In this document: positions 52,709 to 62,227 of the stretch, piece after piece | Position numbering within the stretch: the first letter of the stretch is position 1 | How the letters are laid out: the number at the start of each line of letters is the position of its first letter | Assembly: GCA_965217195.1 (NCBI GenBank) | Contig: CBDCHL010000005.1 | Location: 1,054,001 to 1,118,000 of the forward strand | Length of the DNA: 64,000 bases | Origin: UBA6623 sp965217195 | GTDB taxonomy: Bacteria > Acidobacteriota > Terriglobia > Bryobacterales > UBA6623 | Reading direction: 5' to 3' | The notes under the pieces: model-generated | What the model was told of the DNA's origin: nothing | The model's input: the letters and a program-made list of their open reading frames with translations, nothing else | The model's database searches: none | Program-made: the position numbers and the translations under genes

Positions 52709-54082
52709 CTACTCTTCGACGCCCATCTGCGACAAGCGATACCGCAATGCGTTGCGCGTGACTCCCAGCAGCCGGGCCGCCTGACTCTTGTTGTCGCCGC
52801 TGCGCCGCATGGCCTCGCGGATCAGCTCCTGCTCATATTGCTCCAGCGTCGTCCCTTGCGGCAGAAAGGGACCGTCTCCATCCGGCATCGGCATGGCTCG
52901 TTGGTGATCTAGATGGATGTCGTCGGCCCCCACGGTTTCCGAGTTCGAGAGCACCATGGCGCGTTCGATGATGTTTTCGAGTTCGCGCACGTTGCCCGGC
53001 CAATAATATCCGATGAGTTTCTCGCGGGCGGCGTCGCTGATACCTTTCACCCGATTACCTGTATCGGCGGCGAATTTCGCCAAAAAATGATCCACCAGGT
53101 AGGGAATGTCTTCCTTCCGCTCGCGTAGCGGCGGCAGATTGATCGGCAAGACATTGAGCCGGTAGTAAAGGTCCTCTCGGAACGTCCTTTGCTCGAGCGC
53201 TACACGCAAGTCCTGGTTGGTGGCGGCGACGATCCGAACGTCGACCTCGGTTGTCTTGGTGCTGCCCAGGCGCTCGAACTCGCGCTCCTGCAGGACGCGT
53301 AATAGCTTGACCTGAACGCCCGGCGGCACATCCCCGATCTCGTCCAAAAAAGCCGTTCCGCCGTCGGCCTGCTCGAACTTTCCCGGATGGGGCTGCGCCG
53401 CTCCGGTGAACGCGCCCTTCTCGTAACCAAAGAGTTCGGCTTCCATCAGGTTTTCCGGAATCGCCGAACAGTTGATCTTCACGAAAGGCTTGTCCCGACG
53501 CGGCGAGTTCACGTGAATCGCGCGAGCGAGCATGCCCTTCCCCGTTCCGCTTTCACCTCCCAACAGAACGGTCGTGCGCGTCGGGGCCACGCGTCCGGCG
53601 GCGTCGAAGATCTCCTGCATCTTCGGACTACGGCCAATGATTTGTCCGAAATCGTAACGGCGTTCGAGCTCGGCTTTGAGCTTGATGTTTTCGTCGCGCA
53701 GCGCGTGCAGCTCGAGCACCTTTTCAATCGTCATCGTCAGGTCCTCGAGAGAAAACGGCTTGAGAACGTAATCGCTCGCTCCCGCCTTCATCGCCTCGAC
53801 GGCGGTTTCGACGGTCCCGAACGCCGTCATCACGACCACCGGCAAGGAAGGGTAACGGTCTCTCGCTCGACTAAGGAACGCGAGCCCGTCCATTCCGGGC
53901 AAACGAAGGTCGGTCAATATCAGCACAAAGCCGCGGTCGCCGGACTGCGCCTTATCGAGGAGTTCCAGACCCCGTTCCGCGGATTCCGCCTTGGCGACGT
54001 GGTAACCGGAACCCTGGAGTTGCAATTCCAAGACCCGTAGCATCTTGGCTTCGTCTTCGACAATGAGGATCCGCTTAGCCAT
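52709..54082 (-). CDS. NtrC-family sigma-54 response regulator
   Basis: From ATG 54082 the product is 457 residues; a GTG at 54094 overlaps the kinase stop (GTGA) and is the alternative. It has a receiver domain with phospho-acceptor Asp58 in LILTDLRLPGMDG. The AAA+ domain has Walker A GESGTGKGMLARAIH, the sigma-54 contact loop GYEKGAFTGA, Walker B GGTAFLDEIG and the R finger region. The C-terminal Fis-type HTH is SQAARLLGVTRNALRYRL. It activates sigma-54 promoters on phosphorylation by the partner kinase encoded directly upstream. Target genes unknown. ELFGYEKGAFTGA is fully conserved, so activation competence is expected. Confidence 0.93.
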   Translation of the reverse strand: MAKRILIVEDEAKMLRVLELQLQGSGYHVAKAESAERGLELLDKAQSGDRGFVLILTDLRLPGMDGLAFLSRARDRYPSLPVVVMTAFGTVETAVEAMKAGASDYVLKPFSLEDLTMTIEKVLELHALRDENIKLKAELERRYDFGQIIGRSPKMQEIFDAAGRVAPTRTTVLLGGESGTGKGMLARAIHVNSPRRDKPFVKINCSAIPENLMEAELFGYEKGAFTGAAQPHPGKFEQADGGTAFLDEIGDVPPGVQVKLLRVLQEREFERLGSTKTTEVDVRIVAATNQDLRVALEQRTFREDLYYRLNVLPINLPPLRERKEDIPYLVDHFLAKFAADTGNRVKGISDAAREKLIGYYWPGNVRELENIIERAMVLSNSETVGADDIHLDHQRAMPMPDGDGPFLPQGTTLEQYEQELIREAMRRSGDNKSQAARLLGVTRNALRYRLSQMGVEE

Positions 54083-54090
54083 TCCGTTCT

Positions 54091-55311
54091 TCACCCGCCG
54101 GCTTCGCTCGACACCGGCAGTTGCACAAGAAACGTTGAGCCTTCACCGGGCCGGCTGGTTACCGAAATCGTTCCGCCGTGGCTGTCGACGAACTTCGAAA
54201 CCATCGCCAACCCCAAACCCACGCCGTGCGGCTTGGTGGTGAAGAACGGGTTAAAGATGTCCTCCAGCTGCCCGTCCGGAATGCCTTCCCCACCATCGGC
54301 GATTTCGATCTGGGCGTAGTCACCGCGTCGTCTCGTCTCAACGCCCAGAGTCCCGCCCTCCGGCATCGCCTCGTAAGCGTTCAGCAAGAGATTAACTATC
54401 GTGCTCTCAATCAATGTCTCGTCGAACCGAAACGGGGGCAACGGGGCCAGCTTCTTATTGACCTGTAAAGGCACGTCCCGTCCCTTTTGTTGTTCGTCAA
54501 GCTGCGACAGCGCCCGCTCAATGACCGCATTCAGATCGTGGGTGTCCTTGTGCAGTTGCGAGGGTCGCGCGAAGTCCAGAAAGCGCGTCACCAGTCCATT
54601 GAGGCGATGGACTTCAGAGCGCACGAAACCCGACACCTCAAGCGCCACCGCATTGTCTTGATTCACATTCTTCTCGAGCAACTCCGCCGACGCCGAGATG
54701 ACACCCAAGGGATTACGAATCTCGTGTGCCAGGCCGGCCGAGAGTTGCCCCAGCGCCGCCAACCGCTCGGAACGCTGTACTTCGGCCTGCGCTTCCGTCA
54801 GTTCGCGGTTCACCTGTGCCAGGTGCTCGGTTTTCGCGCGGTTCTCGGTCGCGAATCGGTTCACCAGAATCGCGCTCAAGAAGAAGAACAGGACCCGGAC
54901 GATCAACTCCCGTTGACCTTCCGGAGGTATGTACGCCGTCTCGTAATCCACGGCCAGCAGAAACGAAAGGTAGATCCCCGACGTCGCTAGGGTCGACAGC
55001 ATGGTGCCTGCCGGCCCGAAATTCGACGCCGCGGAGACCACCGGCAACAGAAAGATCAGGTAGTAGCTGCTCTCCAAGCCGCCGGTTTCCGCGACCAGCC
55101 AAAAACACAGCGTCAGCTTGACGGCAACCGAAAGCGCGGCGGTCGTCGCGTCGGAGATGACACCGAGATAGACTTCCGCGATCTGGACGCCGCCGAGTGC
55201 CGTTAACACCAGCCACTCATAGGGCGAATGCTCTGCCTTCGTCATCCCCAGGGCGGCGAGCGCGCCCAGCAGGATGAGCCAGACCATGTCGATAGCGCGA
55301 ATTTTCGGCAC
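54091..55311 (-). CDS. membrane sensor histidine kinase
   Basis: 406 residues. Residues 1-150 contain about five membrane helices with little outside sequence (VWLILLGALAALGMTK, AALSVAVKLTLCFWLVA, YYLIFLLPVVSAASNFG, ILFLFF-like VRVLFFFLSAILVN). A short coiled coil (LAQVNRELTEAQAEVQRSER) leads to the HisKA H-box GLAHEIRNPLGVI (His186). The HATPase_c has N, G1 and G2 boxes (NLLLNAYEAMPEGG, ADGGEGIPDGQ, TKPHGVGLGLAMV). No PAS or large sensor domain is seen, so it senses a membrane or internal cue. Its stop overlaps the regulator's alternative GTG, indicating translational coupling. Confidence 0.92.
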   Translation of the reverse strand: MPKIRAIDMVWLILLGALAALGMTKAEHSPYEWLVLTALGGVQIAEVYLGVISDATTAALSVAVKLTLCFWLVAETGGLESSYYLIFLLPVVSAASNFGPAGTMLSTLATSGIYLSFLLAVDYETAYIPPEGQRELIVRVLFFFLSAILVNRFATENRAKTEHLAQVNRELTEAQAEVQRSERLAALGQLSAGLAHEIRNPLGVISASAELLEKNVNQDNAVALEVSGFVRSEVHRLNGLVTRFLDFARPSQLHKDTHDLNAVIERALSQLDEQQKGRDVPLQVNKKLAPLPPFRFDETLIESTIVNLLLNAYEAMPEGGTLGVETRRRGDYAQIEIADGGEGIPDGQLEDIFNPFFTTKPHGVGLGLAMVSKFVDSHGGTISVTSRPGEGSTFLVQLPVSSEAGG

Positions 55312-55446
55312 TGGATCAGCTTCTGCTCAAGCTTACTATCTTTGGTCGCGAGAAGATCTGCCCGACGCCGGCGGACGTTCGTGTAGGGCATCGGCCGTCC
55401 CGTGACGCGATATCCTGAGACATCACGGCGCCGTTGCTGAGCCGCC

Positions 55447-57411
55447 GTGCCTGCCATGGAACAGGTTTCCCCCCGCCACGGGACAACCCACGATGCCGGC
55501 TCGTTACGGGTTCGGGAATTCTTTCGACGTCACGGCGTTCTGGCGCAATACCACCCCGACTACGAGTTTCGGCCGGGGCAGCTTTCGATGGCGCAGGAGG
55601 TCGAAGCGGCGCTCGATGAGAAGCGGCACCTCACCGTTGAAGCCGGCACAGGCACCGGAAAGACGTTGGCCTACCTCATCCCGGTCATCGCCGGCGGTAA
55701 GCGCGTGATCGTTTCCACGGGCACGAAGGCTCTCCAAGAGCAGCTCTATTACAAGGACATCCCGTTTCTCGAAAAGGCACTCGGACGAAAGCTAAAGGTC
55801 GCCTACATGAAGGGGCGCAACAACTATCTGTGCCGGCAAAAGCTCTACGACGCCGCGAAACGCCCGGTGCTTGAGGGTTTGGTCGAGATCGAGGATTTCG
55901 GCATGATCCGCGAGTGGGAAGCAGAAACCGAAACCGGCGACCGTGCCGAGCTAAAGAAACTGCCTCAGGCAAGCACCCTCTGGGACAAGCTCGACGCCCG
56001 CCGGGAATTGTGCTCGGGGCAGAAGTGCGAGCAATTCGACCGCTGTTTCCTCACGCTGATGCAGCGCAAGGCTCGCGAGAGCGACATCATCATCGTCAAT
56101 CATCACCTCTTCTTCGCGGACCTGGCGCTACGCGAAAACGAGTTCGCGTCCATCATTCCCGAGTATCAAGCGGTCATTTTCGACGAAGCGCACGAAATCG
56201 AGGACATCGCCGGCAGGCACTTCGGCGTGCAGCTGAGCGATTACCGCTTCGAGGATCTGGCGCGCGACGTCCATCACGCCGCATTTCAAGGGGACTTCGG
56301 TTCGCGAGGACTCGACCGTGCCATCGACGGCTTCCGCACCCGCTTCCAGGCGTTCTTTGAGCTCTTCTCGCACTATCAAGGTCGTTCGGGCTTCAGCAAT
56401 CGGAGCGAATTCTCCGATCGTCACCGGCAACCGTACGCAGCCTTGCTGACCGCTCTCGAAAGACTCGGCAATGAGCTGATGCAAGTGGACAAGAAGGTCG
56501 ACGAATTGATCCCCCTCCAACGCCGCGTCAAAGAACTCGACCACGACCTGCGGTTCTTGATCGAAGGCGACGACCGGCGCTTTGTGTATTGGGTGGAGAA
56601 GCGAGCCCGGGCGACGTTCGTGCAAGCGACCCCAATCGACGTTTCCGAGATTCTCCGCGACCGTCTCTTTAACGAAGTCGACACTGTCGTGCTGACGTCG
56701 GCCACTTTGGCGGTTGAGGGAAAATTCGACTTCATTCGCGCCCGCCTGGGACTCGACTCGGCAAGAGAACTGGTAGTCCCCGGGCATTTCAACTTCGCGG
56801 AGCAAGTCTTGTTCTATGTGCCCCCAACGTTGCCGGACCCGCGCGCTCCCGAATTCGTCAAAGCAGCCGCCGATGAGGTGTTGCGCCTTCTCCGCCTCAG
56901 CCGCGGTCGAGCTTTTGTGCTGTTCACCAGCTATCAACAGATGCAGGCCGTACACGATTTCGTTTCCTTCGCCATTGAGTATCCGACCCTCATCCAGGGA
57001 TCGGCGCCGAACTCCGCATTGCTGGATGAATTTCGGCGCACGCCGAACTGCGTTCTCTTCGCGACGGCGAGCTTTTGGCAGGGAGTCGATGTTCCGGGCG
57101 AACAGCTCAGTTGCGTCATCATCGACAAGCTGCCGTTTGCGGTACCCACCGAGCCGGTTGTCGAAGCGCGGATTGCCGCCGTTCGCGAGGCTGAGGGCAA
57201 CCCTTTCTTCGAATACCAAATCCCCCAGGCCGTGATTTCGCTCAAGCAGGGGTTTGGACGTCTAATCCGCGGCACGAAAGACCGCGGGACGCTCGTACTC
57301 CTCGACAACCGCATTCTCAGGAAACGCTACGGCGAGGTCTTCTTGAGCAGCTTGCCGGATTACACATTCACGACCTCACCCCGGGACGTGGAGCGCTTTT
57401 TCGAGTATTGA
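55447..57411 (+). CDS. DinG/XPD-like ATP-dependent DNA helicase
   Basis: 654 residues from GTG 55447, or 651 from ATG 55456. Walker A is VEAGTGTGKTLAYLIP (near residue 64). The four cysteines of the XPD-type 4Fe-4S cluster are recognisable (YLCRQ, ELCSG, QKCEQ, DRCFL) between helicase motifs Ia and II. VNHHLFF precedes the DEAH box FDEAHEIEDIA. The second RecA domain carries LTSATLAVEG, ATASFWQGVDVPGEQLSCVI and QGFGRLIRGTKDRG. These are the marks of DinG/YoaA-type 5'-3' helicases that act on R-loops, D-loops or damaged forks. It lies divergent to the sensor kinase. Confidence 0.9.
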   Translation: MPAMEQVSPRHGTTHDAGSLRVREFFRRHGVLAQYHPDYEFRPGQLSMAQEVEAALDEKRHLTVEAGTGTGKTLAYLIPVIAGGKRVIVSTGTKALQEQLYYKDIPFLEKALGRKLKVAYMKGRNNYLCRQKLYDAAKRPVLEGLVEIEDFGMIREWEAETETGDRAELKKLPQASTLWDKLDARRELCSGQKCEQFDRCFLTLMQRKARESDIIIVNHHLFFADLALRENEFASIIPEYQAVIFDEAHEIEDIAGRHFGVQLSDYRFEDLARDVHHAAFQGDFGSRGLDRAIDGFRTRFQAFFELFSHYQGRSGFSNRSEFSDRHRQPYAALLTALERLGNELMQVDKKVDELIPLQRRVKELDHDLRFLIEGDDRRFVYWVEKRARATFVQATPIDVSEILRDRLFNEVDTVVLTSATLAVEGKFDFIRARLGLDSARELVVPGHFNFAEQVLFYVPPTLPDPRAPEFVKAAADEVLRLLRLSRGRAFVLFTSYQQMQAVHDFVSFAIEYPTLIQGSAPNSALLDEFRRTPNCVLFATASFWQGVDVPGEQLSCVIIDKLPFAVPTEPVVEARIAAVREAEGNPFFEYQIPQAVISLKQGFGRLIRGTKDRGTLVLLDNRILRKRYGEVFLSSLPDYTFTTSPRDVERFFEY

Positions 57412-57427
57412 AGAATCGGCCCCCTCG

Positions 57428-58072
57428 ATGCAGATCACCGAAATCTTCCATTCGATCCAAGGAGAGTCGACTCATACCGGGCTGCCGTGTACATTCGTGC
57501 GCCTCACGGCATGCAATCTACGTTGCCGGTGGTGTGACACGGAGTACTCCTTCTATGGCGGAACGAAAATGACGACCGACGAGGTCATGAAAAAGGTCGA
57601 CGGCTTCGGTTGCCGGCTCGTCGAAGTGACCGGAGGGGAACCTCTGCTCCAGCAGGAGGTCTACCCCCTCATGGATCGCCTCCTGGCTGACGGTTACCGC
57701 GTCATGCTCGAAACCAGCGGAGAACGTCTGATCGACCGCGTCCCAAGCGAAGTCATCAAGATCGTCGATGTAAAATGCCCCGATTCGGGGGAACCTGACA
57801 CCTTCGCCCTCGAGAACCTCGATCACTTAGGTCCGCACGATGAGTTGAAGTTCGTTATTGCGGGCAGGCGAGACTACGAATTCGCGCGTGATTTCGTCCG
57901 CGGCCACGAAGTAATAGACCGAGTTGCAGCGGTGCTCTTCTCCCCTGTTCACGGCGAACCAGCACCTGCCGACTTAGCGAGCTGGATGCTTGCAGACAAA
58001 CTGGAAGCTCCGATGCGCTTCGGCTCGCAACTCCACAAAGTGATTTGGGGAGCGGACGCCTCCGGTGTATAG
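57428..58072 (+). CDS. queE: 7-carboxy-7-deazaguanine synthase
   Basis: 214 residues of the QueE radical SAM family. The FHSIQGESTHTGLPCTFVRL opening matches, and the cluster loop is CNLRCRWCDTEYSF (Cys29, Cys33, Cys36), in the spacing CX3CX2C. EVTGGEPLLQ binds SAM. SPVHGEPAPADLASWML and the C-terminal LHKVIWG complete the family pattern. It converts 6-carboxy-tetrahydropterin into the deazapurine ring of queuosine or related bases. It follows the helicase gene by 17 bases, possibly co-transcribed. No other queuosine genes are present in the window. Confidence 0.93.
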   Translation: MQITEIFHSIQGESTHTGLPCTFVRLTACNLRCRWCDTEYSFYGGTKMTTDEVMKKVDGFGCRLVEVTGGEPLLQQEVYPLMDRLLADGYRVMLETSGERLIDRVPSEVIKIVDVKCPDSGEPDTFALENLDHLGPHDELKFVIAGRRDYEFARDFVRGHEVIDRVAAVLFSPVHGEPAPADLASWMLADKLEAPMRFGSQLHKVIWGADASGV

Positions 58073-58251
58073 CGCGCCTGTTGTCACTCCCTGTCTGCTA
58101 GTCGCCCTACAACCGCGCCGCACTCGATCAGCTACTCAACCGTTCACCGCGCGCGAATCCGCAAACTCTCGACAAGAGGCGGGCCGGCAATCAGTCGGTT
58201 CGTGGGATAAATGCGTGGCTCACCACCACACAGAAGGGTTGAAGTCGTCGC

Positions 58252-60378
58252 CTATCTAGGCGTCAATTTCTCGTCCATCGCCACCGCTTGATTCGGCGGC
58301 AGCTTGATTTCCTTGATCACCGGGCGGTGGCCGGGAAGCGACAACATGACCCGGTAGTCACCAGGAGGCAGATCCAGCTCTCTCGGTGTTGAGCCGGAGC
58401 GGCGCTTATCGTTGAGCACAATCTGGGCACCGGCCGGCGTGGTCGTAACGTTCAACTTGGCTCGTGGTGGCTTTGCGGCGAGGGAAAACTGCTGCGAGCT
58501 GAGCTGCCCTTCTCTGACCAACACGCTGCTCTCGACCATACCGGCGCCGGCTTTTTCAATCTTGATCAGGTGATAACCCGGCCTCAGGCGCAACGAAGTA
58601 TTCGTTTGGCCTTCAAACTTCCTCCCGTCCACGTAAATATCAGCGCCACTCGGTGAGCTGCTGACGAGGACTGTCCCGACTACTTCCTCCATCTCGAAGG
58701 CAAGGTCGACTGGTTCCGAGCCCACCTTAAATGGTTTGCGGATACGGTAAAACCCGGTCATCGACACGCTCGCCGTGTACTCCCCTCGCGGCAGTTCCAG
58801 TGAACACGGCAAATTGCAAGACCATTGCGGCTTACCGTCGACGACCACGCGAGCGCCGGCCTGTTTCGTCGAGAAAGTGACCTCAACCGCCTTCGCGGCT
58901 CTCGCCGGCGCGGGCGGGGCCTTAGGCTTCGACGGAGGCGGCGTAGGGGCGGACTCTACCTTTGGTGGCGGTGCCGCTGCGATCCGTGTTGGTTCCGGTG
59001 GTTTAGATGCCGGCGTAGTTTCCTGGGTCCCTCCCGTCGCGGGCCCGCTCGAAGGCGTTTCCGGCATGGCCGTCTGCCCAATCGGAGCGGCAGTGGTTTC
59101 TTCGGCCGCCGGGTCACCCGGCTCCGCGGTTCCAACCACCTCCGAGACGCCTCCGCCGAGCATGCCCGGATTCTGGAGCACCCAATAGGCGCTGCCGGCA
59201 ACAACGAGTCCCGCGACCGCCGCAATAGCTAACCACGGGCCGCGCTTCTGCGGCTCCTCGGCTGTCGCAAAGGGAACCGACTCAGGAACCGGCAGAGACG
59301 GCGGTTGGTCCGCGCTCGCGGCCTCCTCCGCAGCCGCGTCCAAAGGCGCGTCCGCGCCGGTCTCCCCCAGCGGCGGCAATCCCGTCATGACCTCGGTCGG
59401 GGCGTTGTCGGCAGTAAGCGGGTGAACCACTGTCTCGAGTTGATCCTGGTCCGCCGCGGAGTCTTCCGTGGGGGCCGGCGGCTGGACCACCGTCGGCGCC
59501 TCGCCGCTGCCGTAATCCTGCGCCGCGGTGGGCGCAATCGCGGAAGGCGGCAAGATCGCCGGGTCGCTGCCCCAACCGCGCGAGACGGACTCGGCAAAAT
59601 CCTTGCAGCACGAGAAACGGTCCCCGTTTGATTTCGCCAATCCGCGTAAGATCGTGTTCTCGATTTCTTGGGGAATCGAAGGCACCAACTTGCTCGGTGG
59701 CAAGACCTCGCCCGAAACGATCTTGAACATCACCGCGGTTAGGCTGTCGCCCGAGAACGGCTTTTGTTCCGTCAACATCTCGTAGGTGATGACGGAAAGC
59801 GAAAACTGATCCGAGGCGCCGTCGATCGGGTCGCCTCGCACCTGTTCGGGGGACATATAGCTCGGGGTCCCCATCACAGTCCCCGTTTGGGTTAATGTCG
59901 ATGAACTGATGCGGGCAATACCGAAATCGGTGATCTTGACCGTTCCGTCGGCGGTCACCATGATGTTGGCGGGCTTGATGTCCCGATGGACAATCTCGCG
60001 GCTGTGGGCGTAATCGAGCGCCGCGGCCGCCTGGCCCAAAATGCTGCTGATGAATGCAGAATCTTTGACGCGCCCTTCCTCCATCATCGTCTGGAGCGTC
60101 TCGCCGTCGACAAACTCCATCGTGATGTAGGCAAGCTCGCCTTCTTCGGCCACGTCGTAGATGGTGACGATGCCGGGGTGCGAAAGACGCCCGGCGGACT
60201 GTGCCTCGCGAAACAGTCGTTCGCGAAGCTTACCGGCCTCCAAGCTGTCCTGGTCGGCGAATTTGATCGTCTTGATGGCGACTTCGCGCCCGATCTTGGT
60301 ATCGCGCGCGAGATAGACCACACCCATCGCGCCGCGGCCCAGCTCATCAAGAATTTCGTAGCGACCAATTTGATCCAT
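58252..60378 (-). CDS. Hanks-type Ser/Thr kinase with C-terminal PEGA domains
   Basis: 708 residues. The kinase domain (about 7-270) is complete: Gly loop GRGAMGVVYLA, Lys36 in VAIK, HRDIKPANIMV, DFGIARI, GTPSYMSPEQ. A long Pro/Ala-rich acidic linker leads to one membrane helix (WLAIAAVAGLVVAGSAYWVL, near 390). A second Pro-rich linker and three PEGA-type repeats outside the membrane follow: KQAGARVVVDGKP, SPSGADIYVDGRK and TPAGAQIVLNDKR, each with a following PGeY/PGYH turn. Envelope-facing PEGA domains may bind cell-wall components. It is divergent from ispG. Confidence 0.92.
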   Translation of the reverse strand: MDQIGRYEILDELGRGAMGVVYLARDTKIGREVAIKTIKFADQDSLEAGKLRERLFREAQSAGRLSHPGIVTIYDVAEEGELAYITMEFVDGETLQTMMEEGRVKDSAFISSILGQAAAALDYAHSREIVHRDIKPANIMVTADGTVKITDFGIARISSSTLTQTGTVMGTPSYMSPEQVRGDPIDGASDQFSLSVITYEMLTEQKPFSGDSLTAVMFKIVSGEVLPPSKLVPSIPQEIENTILRGLAKSNGDRFSCCKDFAESVSRGWGSDPAILPPSAIAPTAAQDYGSGEAPTVVQPPAPTEDSAADQDQLETVVHPLTADNAPTEVMTGLPPLGETGADAPLDAAAEEAASADQPPSLPVPESVPFATAEEPQKRGPWLAIAAVAGLVVAGSAYWVLQNPGMLGGGVSEVVGTAEPGDPAAEETTAAPIGQTAMPETPSSGPATGGTQETTPASKPPEPTRIAAAPPPKVESAPTPPPSKPKAPPAPARAAKAVEVTFSTKQAGARVVVDGKPQWSCNLPCSLELPRGEYTASVSMTGFYRIRKPFKVGSEPVDLAFEMEEVVGTVLVSSSPSGADIYVDGRKFEGQTNTSLRLRPGYHLIKIEKAGAGMVESSVLVREGQLSSQQFSLAAKPPRAKLNVTTTPAGAQIVLNDKRRSGSTPRELDLPPGDYRVMLSLPGHRPVIKEIKLPPNQAVAMDEKLTPR

Positions 60379-60580
60379 GGAGATAGAGGGGGGTATGGCT
60401 ATCTAAACAATGTATCACGAAGGGAGGGTACAGTCCCGGAAAACCGGCGCTCCGGAAAGAAATCTCGATCGAAGTCGCGTCTCGTTGGGGCGCACGTAAG
60501 ATTGTCGCTGATACGCGCCGAAGGTCCCCGCCTAACCCTCTGATAGAATCAAGTTCACCTTCCCGGTTGGTCCTCAGGAA

Positions 60581-61840
60581 ATGTCCGCGACCCGCAGAAA
60601 ATCCAGCGTGTGCGTCGTAAACGGCGTCAAAGTCGGCGGCGATCATCCAATTGTCGTCCAGTCGATGACGAATACGGACACCGCCGATACCACCGCGACC
60701 GTCAACCAAACGCTTGCCTTAGCTCGCGCCGGCTCCGAGCTGGTACGCGTCACCGTCAACAACGAGAAAGCGGCTCAAGCTATCCCGGGTATCGTCGAAA
60801 CGGTTCGCGACATCGGTGTGGACGTCCCTATCATCGGTGACTTTCATTACAACGGGCACATCTTGCTCAACAAGTACCCGGACTGTGCCCGGGCTCTCGC
60901 CAAGTACCGGATCAATCCAGGCAACGTCAATATCGGCAAGAAGCACGACGACAATTTCCGTACGATGATCGAAATCGCGGTCGCGAACGGCAAACCGGTC
61001 CGAATCGGGGTCAACTGGGGATCGCTCGACCAAGTACTGTTGACGAGATTAATGGATGAAAACTCCACCCGACCCGAGCCAAAGACAGCCGAAGAGGTTA
61101 CACGCGAAGCCATCGTGTTGAGCGCTTTGAACTCCGCCGAGGCCGCGGAATCCTACGGCATGGCTCCTGAACAGATTATTCTCAGCGCCAAGGTTTCAAA
61201 CGTCCAGGACCTCATCGCGGTCTACCGCGACCTGGCGTCGCGGTGTGGCTATCCGCTGCACCTCGGTCTGACCGAAGCCGGAATCGGAACCAAAGGCGTC
61301 GTCGCTTCCACGGCGGGGCTGGCAATCTTGCTGCAAGAGGGGATCGGCGACACGATTCGCGTTTCCCTCACACCCAAGCCCCACGGAGACCGCACCGAGG
61401 AAGTTCGTGTCTGCCAACAAATCCTGCAGTCCATGGACTTGCGCAGCTTCACACCGCAGGTCACGGCTTGCCCCGGTTGCGGCCGCACGACCAGCACGTT
61501 TTTTCAGGAGATGGCGGACGAAATCGAAGGCTATCTTCGCAACCAAATGCCGCTGTGGAAGACGCAATTCCGAGGCGTCGAGGAGATGAAGGTGGCCGTG
61601 ATGGGCTGTGTGGTCAACGGCCCCGGCGAGTCCAAGCACGCCAATATCGGCATTTCCCTGCCCGGCACATTCGAGGAACCGAAAGCCCCGGTCTACGTCG
61701 ACGGCCGGCTGATGACCACGCTCAAGGGCGATCAAATCGTACGCGAGTTCATCGGCATACTCGACGACTACGTCGAAACGCACTACGCATCAGAAGATGC
61801 AGCGGATACGGTTCAACCCGCGGTCGGGCTGAAAATGTAG
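60581..61840 (+). CDS. ispG: 4-hydroxy-3-methylbut-2-enyl diphosphate synthase
   Basis: 419 residues of the GcpE/IspG family, the penultimate Fe-S enzyme of the MEP isoprenoid pathway. VVQSMTNTDTADTTATVNQT, GDFHYNGHILL, YRINPGNVN and GVNWGSLD define the TIM-barrel part. The cluster ligands sit in ACPGCGRTT (Cys297, Cys300) and MGCVVNGPGES (Cys343). ATG 60581 follows CAGGA by only 3 bases; that ribosome binding site is close, but no better start exists. The gene is convergent with rpsT, with stops only 6 bases apart. TAGAAT at 60544-60549 is a possible -10. Confidence 0.95.
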   Translation: MSATRRKSSVCVVNGVKVGGDHPIVVQSMTNTDTADTTATVNQTLALARAGSELVRVTVNNEKAAQAIPGIVETVRDIGVDVPIIGDFHYNGHILLNKYPDCARALAKYRINPGNVNIGKKHDDNFRTMIEIAVANGKPVRIGVNWGSLDQVLLTRLMDENSTRPEPKTAEEVTREAIVLSALNSAEAAESYGMAPEQIILSAKVSNVQDLIAVYRDLASRCGYPLHLGLTEAGIGTKGVVASTAGLAILLQEGIGDTIRVSLTPKPHGDRTEEVRVCQQILQSMDLRSFTPQVTACPGCGRTTSTFFQEMADEIEGYLRNQMPLWKTQFRGVEEMKVAVMGCVVNGPGESKHANIGISLPGTFEEPKAPVYVDGRLMTTLKGDQIVREFIGILDDYVETHYASEDAADTVQPAVGLKM

Positions 61841-61846
61841 TGCTGC

Positions 61847-62119
61847 CTACGTGGCTGGAGCCAAGCCGTTGACTTTCAAACTGAGGCGAGACTTCAAGCG
61901 CGAGGCGGTGTTCTTCTTCATAACACCCTTTTGGACCGAGCGGTCCAGTGCGCTAACGGCCGAGGCCAGAAGCTTCCGAGCCCCCTCGGCGTCGTTGGCT
62001 TCGATTGCAGTACGCAACTTCTTGACCTGCGTGCGCATGCTCTTCCTGTTGCGGCGGTTAACCGCCGTACGCCGTTCGATTTGGCGCGCCTTTTTGATTG
62101 CTGAAGATGTGTTGGCCAT
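61847..62119 (-). CDS. rpsT: 30S ribosomal protein S20
   Basis: 90 residues beginning MANTSSAIKKARQIERRTAV NRRNRKS, rich in Lys/Arg and helical, as in S20. The LRTAIEANDAEGARKLLASA and LDRSVQKGVMKKNTASRLKS segments match the family. It binds 16S rRNA early in 30S assembly. It has its own consensus promoter about 45-70 bases upstream and is transcribed convergently to ispG. Confidence 0.95.
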   Translation of the reverse strand: MANTSSAIKKARQIERRTAVNRRNRKSMRTQVKKLRTAIEANDAEGARKLLASAVSALDRSVQKGVMKKNTASRLKSRLSLKVNGLAPAT

Positions 62120-62160
62120 GAAAGTTTCAAAGGAATACGGATCGATCAGAGGGAATTTTC

Positions 62161-62189
62161 AGAATAGCTACAGGCCGAAGCACTGTCAA
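62161..62189 (-). promoter_or_regulatory. sigma-70-type promoter of rpsT
   Basis: On the minus strand TTGACA (62189-62184) and TATTCT (62166-62161) are separated by 17 bases, about 40 bases upstream of the rpsT start. It is the clearest housekeeping promoter in the window. Confidence 0.75.
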
Positions 62190-62227
62190 ACCTCCAACGC
62201 GACGCGCGCAAAACCCCACGCAGCCTG

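Noticed and set aside
53387..54040. 217-residue plus-strand frame
   Set aside because: Antisense shadow of the NtrC-type regulator.
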